Source: JABMMZ01 sp040403495
GTDB taxonomy: Bacteria; Bacteroidota; Bacteroidia; NS11-12g; UBA955
Assembly (NCBI GenBank): GCA_040403495.1
Contig: JBBAKM010000005.1
Span: 62,001-126,000, forward strand
Direction: 5' to 3'
Length of the DNA stretch: 64,000 nucleotides
Under the pieces are notes generated by a model. The model was given only the letters and a program-made list of their open reading frames with translations, did no database searches and was not told the origin of the DNA. Numbering within the stretch: the first letter of the stretch is position 1; each line of letters begins with the position of its first letter. This document shows, piece by piece, positions 9,112-17,643 of this stretch. The translations under genes were made by a program, and so were the position numbers.

Positions 9112-11046
9112 TTATTCAAAACTCGTAATCTTAAACACGGTTCTTCTGTTTTCTGAGCGACCTGCCACTGTGTTGTTGTCGCTAATAGGTTTACTATCCC
9201 CATAGCCAATAGCACTTAGTCTGGTAGGTTCTATTCCCTTGGTTATTAAATAGTCTTTTACACTTTTTGCTCTGTTTTGAGACAATGTTTTATTCTTTAA
9301 TTTATCCCCTGTATTGTCGGTATGACCGCCAATTTCAATTTTCATGAATGGGAATTTTTTGAGCAATAATACCAATTTGTCTAATTCTAATTTTGATTCT
9401 TCTTTGATGTCAAATTTATCAGTGTCAAAGAACACATTCGCCAACTTAACTTCAATGTCTTTTGCAGGTTTTTTCAACGGAACTTCAATGTTATAGGGTT
9501 CTAAGTTTTTGGTCTCTTTTAATGAGAAATTATCTGTGTAAAACAAGTAATTGGTTTGGTCCACATTCAACATGTAGTTTTTGTTGTTTTTTAAAATTAC
9601 CAAAAATTCTCCTGTGTTTTTATTGCTGATAATTGAATTAACAAGTAATCCCGTTTCTAAATCAAATAGTTCAACTTTTGCGCCAATTTTTTCTTTCGAA
9701 ATAGCATCATAAACAATGCCTTTTACAAAATTGACAGGCTCCGGTTTCATGCCATCGTGAATTTCAAATTTATAAATGTCTAATCCCCCTAATCCGCCGG
9801 GTCTATTTGAACTCATGTAGCCGTAACGGCCCAAACGGTCAACAATTAGTCCGATTTCTTCACCACCAGAGTTAATTGGATAACCAATGTTTTGAGCTTC
9901 GCTAAATCTTCCGTTTTCGTCTTTTTTACTCATGAATATGTCTTTATTGCCCATTCCTGGATGTCCGTCTGAACTGAAATATAAAGTTTGATTGTCAAAA
10001 GCTATGTAAGGGGATTGTTCTTCGCCCGAAGTGTTAATACTGCTGCCCAAATTGATGGGTGGTTGAAATCTGCCGTCTTTAAATGTAGAAGCATAAATGT
10101 CGCTTCCACCGTATCCTCCGGGTCTGTTGCTAGCAAAGTAAATAGTCATTCCATCGGGACTGATACTAGGTTGCGATTCCCAATCAGGTGTGTTAATAGG
10201 GGCGTCTAAGTTGGTAGGGGAGCCCCATTTGCCATCATTGTATTTGGCGTAGTACAAATCGCAACTCCCTTTTCCCATATCCATTCCCATAGGGTCTTTT
10301 CTATCACATGCTGTAAAAAAGATAAACTTACCATCTGCTGTTACAGAAATAGTTCCTTCGTTGTTGTAAGTGTTTACTGGTGGTGGCAATGGCATGGATG
10401 GCTGATAAATGCTGTCGTTTATAGCTTTGGCAAGATAAAAGTCTTCATGAGGAAATTTTCCGCTTGTTACCAATCGGGTGTAGTAAAAGTTTAAACCATC
10501 AATAGTGCTGCCAGGGAAATATTCGTTTTCATAACTGTTTACACTAGGCCCCATATTGATAGGGTTAAAAGGAACTTTATTCTGAACCAATAATTCGCAT
10601 TTTTTTAAATTGGCAATCTCTTTGTTAACCGCTGCAATTCTTCTCGGGTCCAATTTTTTTGGACTTTTTAAGTATTTCTCGAACATTTCCTTTGATTCAA
10701 CATAGTTCATGTTGTTTTTATAAGCATGCCCCAATCGGAAATAATGGTAATAATTTTCAGGTTCTATGTCTATTAGCTTTTTGCAAGCATAAATAGATTG
10801 TAAATGGTCCCCTTTTTTCATCTCAAATTCTGCCTTGTATTCCCAAGCAATAATATAAGTGCTGTCTTTTTTAAGGGCTTTGTTTATCACTTCAACTGCT
10901 TTTATATAATCTTCTTCTTTATACAATCTGTAAGCCTCTTCTGATATTTTGGCAGCAGGACTCTCTTTTTTTTCTTTTTGCGCCACCGCACATGCGCTTA
11001 TAAAAAATAAACTGATTAGGGTTAATGATAGTTTGATTTGATTCAT
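9112..11046 (-). CDS. PorE-like TPR / beta-propeller / CRD / OmpA lipoprotein
   Basis: A 644-residue predicted outer-membrane lipoprotein with lipobox ISAC (Cys19). Domains in order are: TPR repeats (about 30-150), WD40-like PD40 propeller repeats (about 175-430, with phrases such as PSISPDGMTIYFASNRPGG and YGGSDIY), a carboxypeptidase-regulatory-like sandwich (about 440-525), and an OmpA C-terminal peptidoglycan-binding domain (about 532-644, GGHTDNTG with Asp577 and the NRAKSV arginine at 592). This exact order is that of PorE of Porphyromonas gingivalis, a T9SS component that ties the machine to peptidoglycan. Bacteroidota genomes often hold several paralogues of this architecture, so the orthology is an inference. 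Its stop codon abuts that of purB. The phosphoesterase gene lies 32 bp upstream on the same strand. Confidence 0.85.
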   Translation of the reverse strand: MNQIKLSLTLISLFFISACAVAQKEKKESPAAKISEEAYRLYKEEDYIKAVEVINKALKKDSTYIIAWEYKAEFEMKKGDHLQSIYACKKLIDIEPENYYHYFRLGHAYKNNMNYVESKEMFEKYLKSPKKLDPRRIAAVNKEIANLKKCELLVQNKVPFNPINMGPSVNSYENEYFPGSTIDGLNFYYTRLVTSGKFPHEDFYLAKAINDSIYQPSMPLPPPVNTYNNEGTISVTADGKFIFFTACDRKDPMGMDMGKGSCDLYYAKYNDGKWGSPTNLDAPINTPDWESQPSISPDGMTIYFASNRPGGYGGSDIYASTFKDGRFQPPINLGSSINTSGEEQSPYIAFDNQTLYFSSDGHPGMGNKDIFMSKKDENGRFSEAQNIGYPINSGGEEIGLIVDRLGRYGYMSSNRPGGLGGLDIYKFEIHDGMKPEPVNFVKGIVYDAISKEKIGAKVELFDLETGLLVNSIISNKNTGEFLVILKNNKNYMLNVDQTNYLFYTDNFSLKETKNLEPYNIEVPLKKPAKDIEVKLANVFFDTDKFDIKEESKLELDKLVLLLKKFPFMKIEIGGHTDNTGDKLKNKTLSQNRAKSVKDYLITKGIEPTRLSAIGYGDSKPISDNNTVAGRSENRRTVFKITSFE

Positions 11047-11078
11047 TGATTACTTTTTTAAACTTAATTTTTGTATTT

Positions 11079-11603
11079 TTATTGTTCAGGCAAAATTCCT
11101 GCCGTTCTTTTTCCTAATTCTATTACAGCTACATTTTGTAGCTTGCCCTCATGGATTTCGAATTTTATCATGGTTCTCATAATGTGAAAACCATGTCTGC
11201 CCGCCGCTCCAGGATTAATGTGCAACAAGTTGTTAACTTTCGGGTCGCGCATTACTTTTAAGATGTGACTGTGCCCGCAGATAAATAAATCAGGTGGATA
11301 TTTAATGAGTTGAGCCTTTATTTTGGGGTTGTACTTGCCTGGATAACCACCAATATGCGTCATCCATACTTTGATGCCTTCGCATGTAAACTGTTGGTGT
11401 AAAGGATATATTGCTCGTAATTCGTGACCATCTACATTACCCCAAACACCTCTAATCGTTTTGCCGGTTTTCTCCATAATGTCACTTAAATCCTTGTTGG
11501 TCCAATCGCCTGCATGCCAAATTTCATCCGCTTGGTCAAAGTGTTTAATGATATCTGGCTCTATACATCCATGCGTGTCACTTAGTAATAATATCCTTTT
11601 CAC
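11079..11603 (-). CDS. YfcE/MJ0936-type metallophosphoesterase
   Basis: A small calcineurin-like phosphoesterase (174 aa). The metal-binding motifs are in order: LLLSDTHG (D-x-H), HAGDW (GD), WGNVDG (GN-D variant), THIGGYPG and CGHSHI (GHxH). This is the arrangement of the YfcE/MJ0936 family, which hydrolyses small phosphodiesters. The natural substrate is unknown. The first possible start is a TTG at 11612, but the GTG at 11603 (giving MKRILLLSDTHG) places the beta-strand at the N-terminus as is usual, so I prefer it. The gene is divergent from the rhomboid gene, 36 bp away, and co-directional with the PorE-like gene downstream. Confidence 0.9.
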   Translation of the reverse strand: MKRILLLSDTHGCIEPDIIKHFDQADEIWHAGDWTNKDLSDIMEKTGKTIRGVWGNVDGHELRAIYPLHQQFTCEGIKVWMTHIGGYPGKYNPKIKAQLIKYPPDLFICGHSHILKVMRDPKVNNLLHINPGAAGRHGFHIMRTMIKFEIHEGKLQNVAVIELGKRTAGILPEQ

Positions 11604-11639
11604 TTCTCGCAAATTAATGCTTATTTTGCCACATAAAAA

Positions 11640-12230
11640 ATGATAATTTTAATAATCTCTTTCACTGTATTAATCTCCTACCTCGCTTTTAATAATCCTG
11701 CACTATTCGAAAAACTAACCTTCTATCCCTATAAAATCAATCACAATAAGGAATGGATAAGATGGGTAGGACACGGATTTATTCATGCCGATTATATGCA
11801 CCTTATCGTTAATATGCTTACGCTTTACTTTTTTATGGATGCCTTGTCGGTTATTTTTGAACACATAGCTGGTCCATATTACATCGTTTATGGCGTACTT
11901 TTTTACTTGTCGGCTATAGTGTGTAGTAGCGTGTTTGCTTACTTTAAACACAAAGAGGATTGGAATTACAGAGCGATAGGAGCTTCTGGTGCCGTTAGTG
12001 CTTTCTTGTTTAGTTTTATTGTTTTTGCACCCACCGAATCTATCTATTTATACTTCGCTATTAAAATGCCGGCTTGGTTATTTGGTATTTTATATTTGGC
12101 TTATGAGTACTACATGGGCAAAAAACAAAATGACTCTATTGGCCATGATGCACATTTTTTTGGAGCGGTTTATGGCGTTATTTTTACCATTATATCCTAT
12201 CCCGATTTACTTTTAAGATGGTTTAACTAA
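11640..12230 (+). CDS. Rhomboid family intramembrane serine protease
   Basis: A 196-residue polytopic membrane protein with about six hydrophobic helices. It shows the rhomboid signature: HADYMHLIVNML (the H-x-x-x-N pair, His54 and Asn58), the catalytic serine in IGASGAVSAF (GxSG, Ser117) and the catalytic histidine in DAHFFGAVYG (His172). Rhomboids cut transmembrane segments of other proteins within the membrane; the substrate here is unknown. The protein is of the minimal six-helix type, with no cytosolic domain. Its stop codon overlaps the stop codon of the convergent msrA gene, so the two transcripts have complementary 3' ends and no room for a classical terminator. Confidence 0.92.
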   Translation: MIILIISFTVLISYLAFNNPALFEKLTFYPYKINHNKEWIRWVGHGFIHADYMHLIVNMLTLYFFMDALSVIFEHIAGPYYIVYGVLFYLSAIVCSSVFAYFKHKEDWNYRAIGASGAVSAFLFSFIVFAPTESIYLYFAIKMPAWLFGILYLAYEYYMGKKQNDSIGHDAHFFGAVYGVIFTIISYPDLLLRWFN

Positions 12231-12877
12231 TCTTTTAGTAAATGTGAAAATGATTTTCTTAGTTTGGAAACCTTAGGGTCAATTACTGCTGTGCAATAGC
12301 TGTTTCTCTCGCGGTTTAAATTGTAATAATTTTGGTGGTAATCTTCGGCTATGTAAAAAGTGCTCAAAGGTTCTAATTGTGTTACAATAGGTTCCTCAAA
12401 AACTTGCTCAACTTCCAGTTTTTTGATGTAAGCTTCTGCTATTGTTTTTTGGGTATCGTTGTGATAAAATATAGCAGAACGGTATTGTGTGCCTATGTCA
12501 CCTCCCTGACGGTTCAATGTGCAAGGATTGTGTAATGTAAAAAACACAGTTAACAATGTTTGGTAATCGATAATAGTTGGATTGTAATAAATTTGAACAG
12601 CCTCTGCATGTCCCGTGTTGCCATTGCAAACCGCTTCGTAACTTGGGTTTTCGACGTGTCCGCCAATGTATCCACTGATAGCGGTGTCAACGCCCTTAAG
12701 TCGAGCCATTGTGGTTTCTATACACCAAAAACAGCCGCCTGCAAGTGTTGCAATTTCTAATTCTTTGTTGTTTTTTATTTGTTCTGGTATCATGGTTTGT
12801 GTTGGTGTTTGTTGCTTGCATTGAACAAAAAATGAGGAAATCACAAGTAGCAATATGGAAACTTTTTTTCTATTCAA
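12227..12877 (-). CDS. msrA: Peptide-methionine (S)-S-oxide reductase, exported
   Basis: MsrA reduces methionine-S-sulfoxide in damaged proteins. The active-site motif GGCFWC (Cys49, Cys52) is followed by the family phrases SGYIGGH, NPSYEAVCNGNTGHAEAVQI and DIGTQYRSAIFY. The frame begins with a TTG at 12877. From there the protein starts MNRKKVSILLLVISSF and reaches a Cys at residue 20 (FVQC), a good lipoprotein signal, so I keep this start despite the unusual codon. The alternative is the ATG at residue 29, which would give a cytosolic enzyme. As an exported lipoprotein, it would repair oxidised periplasmic or surface proteins. Its last four bases overlap the end of the rhomboid gene. Confidence 0.92.
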   Translation of the reverse strand: MNRKKVSILLLVISSFFVQCKQQTPTQTMIPEQIKNNKELEIATLAGGCFWCIETTMARLKGVDTAISGYIGGHVENPSYEAVCNGNTGHAEAVQIYYNPTIIDYQTLLTVFFTLHNPCTLNRQGGDIGTQYRSAIFYHNDTQKTIAEAYIKKLEVEQVFEEPIVTQLEPLSTFYIAEDYHQNYYNLNRERNSYCTAVIDPKVSKLRKSFSHLLKD

Positions 12878-12985
12878 TGTGGTTATTTTTTCAGCAAATT
12901 TATAGTTAATTTTGTCAATTGTTGACCTTATTAATTAAACAATTTTTTCGTAGATTGGTTTTTAAGGCTTCAACTTTAAATTATT

Positions 12986-13648
12986 ATGTCGTCACACCAC
13001 ATTGTTCGCGAAGGTCAAGAACCCGCTCTTATTATTGCAAATGGATTGCCCTGCTCTAATGAATTGCTTTCACAATTGTTGGAATGGAGCCCGCACATTG
13101 TAGTTTTAGATGGAGCCCTCAATAAAGTGTTAGACTTGGGCGTTAAATTCGACGTTGTGCTTGGTGATTTCGACCATCAATCAATCCAAGAAGTTCAGTC
13201 TGTATTGCCTCCCCATTCTCGTTTGTTGCATCTTCCAGACCAAAATAAAACTGATCTTGAAAAAGGAATTGAATACTTAATGAAGGAAGGTTATTCCGCC
13301 GTAAATATTGTGTGGGCAACCGGAAAAAGAAGCGACCATTTTATTAATAATATTGCCATTTTAGCCCGCTATCAAAATGAGATTACAATGACCATGTTGG
13401 ACGATTATTCTAAGATTTACCCTATTTTTTCTGGATTTAAGAAGTTTTATGCAGCCAATTCTAATATCTCGCTTATCCCCCTCAACAAAGTAGAAGGATT
13501 AGTCACTAGTAATTTAGTTTGGAATTGTAACAACCTAACGATTGAATTCCCTCACCAAACCAGTAGTAGTAATAAAGTACTCAATGATGGAGTGGTTTCT
13601 GTGGAATATCATTCAGGCGTACTCCTAATGATGGAGTGTTTGGATTAG
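12986..13648 (+). CDS. thiN: Thiamine pyrophosphokinase
   Basis: This enzyme transfers pyrophosphate from ATP to thiamine to give the cofactor thiamine diphosphate. The 220-residue protein shows the family blocks in order: a LIIANG strand at the start, VVLDGALNKVLDLGVKFDVVLGDFDH (close to the usual GDFDS), PDQNKTDLEKGIEYL (the D-x-x-K-T-D motif) and WATGKRSDHFINNIAIL (G-x-R-x-D-H-x-x-x-N). The Ser to His change at the end of GDFDS is a mild variant. There is no TPP riboswitch sequence upstream. It is followed by cphA at 123 bp on the same strand. Nothing in the sequence shows that the two are functionally linked. Confidence 0.9.
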   Translation: MSSHHIVREGQEPALIIANGLPCSNELLSQLLEWSPHIVVLDGALNKVLDLGVKFDVVLGDFDHQSIQEVQSVLPPHSRLLHLPDQNKTDLEKGIEYLMKEGYSAVNIVWATGKRSDHFINNIAILARYQNEITMTMLDDYSKIYPIFSGFKKFYAANSNISLIPLNKVEGLVTSNLVWNCNNLTIEFPHQTSSSNKVLNDGVVSVEYHSGVLLMMECLD

Positions 13649-13771
13649 TGGATTGGTTATTACTAATTACACTTATTGATACTTTTATTTCTTTTAATTA
13701 TTGCATTTTAATTCTTGTTTTTATGGAATTTCTTTGTTTTCTTGCACAATGTATAAGCAGTATTCCAAACA

Positions 13772-16417
13772 ATGAAAATCATAGATATTAAAATAATGAA
13801 TGGCCCCAATTATTGGAGCATAAGACGTCATAAGCTAATTGTAATGCGTCTTGACTTAGAGGAAATGGAAGAAAGGCCTTCAAATTTAATAGATGGATTT
13901 TCGGAAAGATTAAAACTGATGTTCCCTACTATGTATGCTCACAGATGCAGTCCAGGTGTACCCGGTGGATTTTTTCAAAGGGTTGAAGATGGTACATGGA
14001 TGGGACATATCATTGAACATATTGCGCTAGAAATTCAAACTTTAGCGGGTATGAATTGTGGTTTCGGTAGAACCAGACAAACCTCGGCACATGGGGTTTA
14101 TAATGTGGTGTTTAATTATTGGGAAGCAAAAGCAGGTGTTTATGCCGCCAAAGCTGCTGTTAATATTTGTCAATCTCTAATTGACAATACCCCATACCAA
14201 CTCGATGAGGATATACAAAGATTAAGAGAACTAAGAGAGGAAGAAAGATTAGGCCCAAGCACAGGAAGTGTTGTTGAAGAAGCCGTAAAAAGAAACATTC
14301 CTTTTATCAGATTAAATGGTCGTTCCCTTGTACAGTTAGGGTATGGAATTAACCAAAGAAGAATTCAAGCCACTGTTGCAAGTACCACTAGTAGTATAGC
14401 GGTGGAAATAGCCTGTGACAAGGAGGATACTAAACTGCTTTTGGAAAATGCTCAAATTCCAGTTCCCAAAGGTAAAATATGTGCCAATGATGAAGAACTC
14501 GAATTGGCCGCCTCCAGAATAGGATATCCGTTGGTAACAAAACCAATTAACGGAAACCACGGTAAAGGTATTACCACCAATATTACCAATTGGGATGATT
14601 TAAAAATTGGTTTTGAAGCCGCTAAACAGTATTCAAGAAATATTATTGTTGAAAAATACATTACTGGTTACGATTTTAGGATTTTAGTAATCAATTATAA
14701 GTTTGTTGCTGCTGCCAAAAGAACTCCTGCTTCTGTTACTGGTGACGGTAAACGCACTATCCAAGAACTTATAGACATAGTAAATTCTGACCCAAGAAGA
14801 GGGTATGGACACGAAAAAGTGCTGACTGCCATTAAAGTGGATCGCTTTACGGAGCAAATTTTGGAGGAAAAAGGATTTACTCTCGATACAGTTTTGGTAA
14901 ACGGGTATGAACTGTTACTTAAACCAACCGCCAATATTAGCACGGGTGGAACAGCCGAAGATATTACCGACCATGTTCACCCAAGCAATGTTTTTATGTG
15001 TGAACGTATCGCCCGAATTATAGGATTAGATATTTGTGGTATTGATATAATGGCGCCCGATTTAAGTGTGCCGATTTCGGAAAATGGAGGTGCAATTCTG
15101 GAGGTAAATGCTGCCCCTGGTTTTAGAATGCACCTTGAACCAACAGACGGTTTGCCAAGAAATGTAGCAGAGCCTGTTATTGATATGCTCTATCCTCCGG
15201 GATCTTCTGCCCGAATTCCTATTATCGCTATTTCAGGAACAAATGGTAAAACAACCACCACCCGTTTGATGGCACATGTGTGTAAACAAGTGGGGCATAA
15301 GGTTGGATTTACAACCACCGATGGGGTTTATATCCAAAATGAAATGATGATGAAAGGCGATTGTACAGGTCCTATTTCTGCCGAATTTGTGTTGAAAGAC
15401 CCTACAGTAGATTTTGCAGTTCTTGAGTGCGCTAGAGGAGGGATTCTTAAAGCTGGCTTAGGTTTCCACCACTGTGACATCGGTATCATAACAAATATCG
15501 CTGCCGACCACCTTGGCTTACAAGGGATAGATACCCTCGAGCAATTAGCGAAGGTAAAAGGCGTGGTCGCCGAAAGTGTGTTCCCCGATGGTTATACGAT
15601 ATTGAATGCCGACGATAATTTGGTGTATGAAATGCGTAAAAATATTGTTAGTAAATTAGCACTATTTAGCATGGATGAAAGCAACCCAAGAATCATTGAA
15701 CATTGTAAAAATGGTGGATTTGCGGCAATCTATGAAAATGGATATATTTCTATTCTTAAAGGAACTTGGAAAATAAGAGTTGAACGTGTCGTTAACATAC
15801 CTGTGACCTTTGGTGGTAAAGCCGACTTTAATATTGCCAATTGTTTGCCTGTGGTATTGGCCGCATTTTTAAGAAATTTTAAAATTGAAGACATCAAATC
15901 GGCACTTCAAACATTTATCCCTTCTCCTGCACAAACGCCCGGTAGAATGAATCTGTTTACTTTCAATCATTTTTCAGTAATGGTGGATTATGCTCACAAT
16001 GCCGCAGGTCTTAATGCAATCGGAGGGTTTTTAAGTAAAATAGATGCGAATAAGAAAATTGGTATTATAGCCGGTGTAGGTGACAGAAGAGACGAAGATA
16101 CTATTTCTTTGGGCGAAACTGCTGCCAAAATCTTTGATGAAATTGTCATTAGGCAAGACCGTAACTTAAGAGGTAAAACAGATTCTGAAATCATTGAACT
16201 AATGGTAAAAGGAATTAAAAATGTTGATCCTGATAAAAAAGTAACCATTATCCCGCTCGAAAAAGAAGCTATTTCTTTCGTTATTGAAAACGCCAAAAGA
16301 AATGACTATATCGTAATCTGTAGTGACGTAATACCTGATGCGCTCCATCAAATTATGGAACTTAAAGCCCAAGAGGATGAAAAAAACAGTGGAATTGTCT
16401 ACCAATCTGAATCATGA
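13772..16417 (+). CDS. cphA: Cyanophycin synthetase (CphA family)
   Basis: CphA makes multi-L-arginyl-poly-L-aspartate, a nitrogen, carbon and energy reserve, by ATP-dependent ligation. The 881-residue length is standard. Three modules are visible. The first is an N-terminal CphA domain (1-160) with the RHKLIVMRLDLEEMEE and GTWMGHIIEHIALEIQTLAG phrases. The second is an ATP-grasp domain (about 210-470; TKPINGNHGKGI and EVNAAPGFRMHLEPT). The third is a Mur-ligase-like domain with P-loop ISGTNGKTTTTR (about 488-499) and the MVDYAHNAAGLNAIGGF ligase segment. CphA1 and the dipeptide-using CphA2 cannot be told apart here. No cyanophycinase or isoaspartyl peptidase gene is adjacent. Its TGA stop overlaps the ATG of the next membrane glycosyltransferase gene, so translation is coupled. 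Confidence 0.93.
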   Translation: MKIIDIKIMNGPNYWSIRRHKLIVMRLDLEEMEERPSNLIDGFSERLKLMFPTMYAHRCSPGVPGGFFQRVEDGTWMGHIIEHIALEIQTLAGMNCGFGRTRQTSAHGVYNVVFNYWEAKAGVYAAKAAVNICQSLIDNTPYQLDEDIQRLRELREEERLGPSTGSVVEEAVKRNIPFIRLNGRSLVQLGYGINQRRIQATVASTTSSIAVEIACDKEDTKLLLENAQIPVPKGKICANDEELELAASRIGYPLVTKPINGNHGKGITTNITNWDDLKIGFEAAKQYSRNIIVEKYITGYDFRILVINYKFVAAAKRTPASVTGDGKRTIQELIDIVNSDPRRGYGHEKVLTAIKVDRFTEQILEEKGFTLDTVLVNGYELLLKPTANISTGGTAEDITDHVHPSNVFMCERIARIIGLDICGIDIMAPDLSVPISENGGAILEVNAAPGFRMHLEPTDGLPRNVAEPVIDMLYPPGSSARIPIIAISGTNGKTTTTRLMAHVCKQVGHKVGFTTTDGVYIQNEMMMKGDCTGPISAEFVLKDPTVDFAVLECARGGILKAGLGFHHCDIGIITNIAADHLGLQGIDTLEQLAKVKGVVAESVFPDGYTILNADDNLVYEMRKNIVSKLALFSMDESNPRIIEHCKNGGFAAIYENGYISILKGTWKIRVERVVNIPVTFGGKADFNIANCLPVVLAAFLRNFKIEDIKSALQTFIPSPAQTPGRMNLFTFNHFSVMVDYAHNAAGLNAIGGFLSKIDANKKIGIIAGVGDRRDEDTISLGETAAKIFDEIVIRQDRNLRGKTDSEIIELMVKGIKNVDPDKKVTIIPLEKEAISFVIENAKRNDYIVICSDVIPDALHQIMELKAQEDEKNSGIVYQSES

Positions 16418-17643
16418 TTCAAGCGAAAGCGTACTGGAAAAATTATAACTTCTTAACTGTATTCGCTTTCTTTAGCTTCTTGTTTTTGGCTTCTTTGATA
16501 GATGACAAAGCAATGGGTTACGACGTTTCTCTGTTCGTGAAATGGGCGCAAGCTATAAAAATGAACGGTATTTCACTGATTTATCAGCCCGAAAATACTG
16601 TTGATTATCTCCCCGGTTTTTTATACGTTCTTCAAATTTATACGTGGTTTGTAAACGATGTTAATGCCATTCCTCAAACAATTCACTTTGTCAAATTGGT
16701 CCCTCTGTTTTTTGAAATACTTGCGATTTTGTTAATGTGCAGTTTCCTTAAAACGAAAATTCAACAAACATTTTTCTTCTGCCTAGGAGCATTTAATGTT
16801 GCCTACTTTTACAATACTATGTCATGGTTTCAAATTGACGGTTGGGTGGCTAGTATGATGTTTTTTTCTGTGTTTGCTGCCCTTAATAATCGTCTTTTGG
16901 GGTCCTTGCTTTTGTTTGTCCTTGCCGTAAATATCAAATTTCAAGCTATTATTGTTTTACCCGTTCTTGGTTTGTATTGGTTAAGTCAAATTAAAACATT
17001 CAAACAACTACTGTCTGCAATCATGATTGTTGTGGTTTCTGAACTGCTCATTTTATCTCCTTTTTTAATCAATGGTTCTGCCTCGGTCGTTTTTCAAAAT
17101 GTGTTTAATACTTATAATCTTTTCCCTTATGTGAGTCTAAATGCCCGCAATTTTTGGATGCTTATTGTGGAAAATCCTAGGTTCTTGGATGATAGTAATC
17201 TATTGGGATTTTTACCATACAAAACATGGGGATTGATTCTGTTTTCTGTAAGTAGTTTACTTGTCATTATCCCAATAGTAATGGTCTTGTTTAAACAAGG
17301 AATTAAAGATAAAGCCAAATCTCAAATGCTTGTTCTATCGAGTGTGTTGGCTTGTTTCTACTTTTTTTATTTTAATACTCAAATGCACGAAAGATACATT
17401 CATTATGCCTTCCCATTTGTGATGTATTATTCATTTAGATATAAAACACTAGGCCTATACCTTGTATTCTCGATTGCTAGTTTTTTGAATCTTGAATCGT
17501 TATTGTTTAATCTTAATTATTGGGATACCAATAGTATTTTGATGTCTCACCGCTTCATAACCATCTTGTTTACCATAGCGGTTCTGTTATTTAGTATAAA
17601 ATGGGTTCAATTTGTTAAATCTACACTTACTAATAAAGCGTGA
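16414..17643 (+). CDS. Polytopic GT-C type glycosyltransferase
   Basis: A 409-residue multi-pass membrane protein with about ten hydrophobic segments. An acidic pair follows the first helix (SLIDDKAMGYDVSLFVKWA), as in lipid-linked-sugar-dependent GT-C enzymes. The segment SWFQIDGWVASMMFF followed by LAVNIKFQAIIVLPVLGLYW resembles the Gpi18-like mannosyltransferase group. The acceptor and sugar cannot be told from the sequence. It overlaps cphA upstream by four bases (ATGA) and the next glycosyltransferase by four bases (GTGA), so the three genes form one translationally coupled unit. Confidence 0.75.
   Translation: MIQAKAYWKNYNFLTVFAFFSFLFLASLIDDKAMGYDVSLFVKWAQAIKMNGISLIYQPENTVDYLPGFLYVLQIYTWFVNDVNAIPQTIHFVKLVPLFFEILAILLMCSFLKTKIQQTFFFCLGAFNVAYFYNTMSWFQIDGWVASMMFFSVFAALNNRLLGSLLLFVLAVNIKFQAIIVLPVLGLYWLSQIKTFKQLLSAIMIVVVSELLILSPFLINGSASVVFQNVFNTYNLFPYVSLNARNFWMLIVENPRFLDDSNLLGFLPYKTWGLILFSVSSLLVIIPIVMVLFKQGIKDKAKSQMLVLSSVLACFYFFYFNTQMHERYIHYAFPFVMYYSFRYKTLGLYLVFSIASFLNLESLLFNLNYWDTNSILMSHRFITILFTIAVLLFSIKWVQFVKSTLTNKA

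Noticed and set aside
12878..12985. TPP riboswitch before thiamine pyrophosphokinase
   Set aside because: The region is too short and lacks the CTGAGA and ACCTGA-type conserved blocks.
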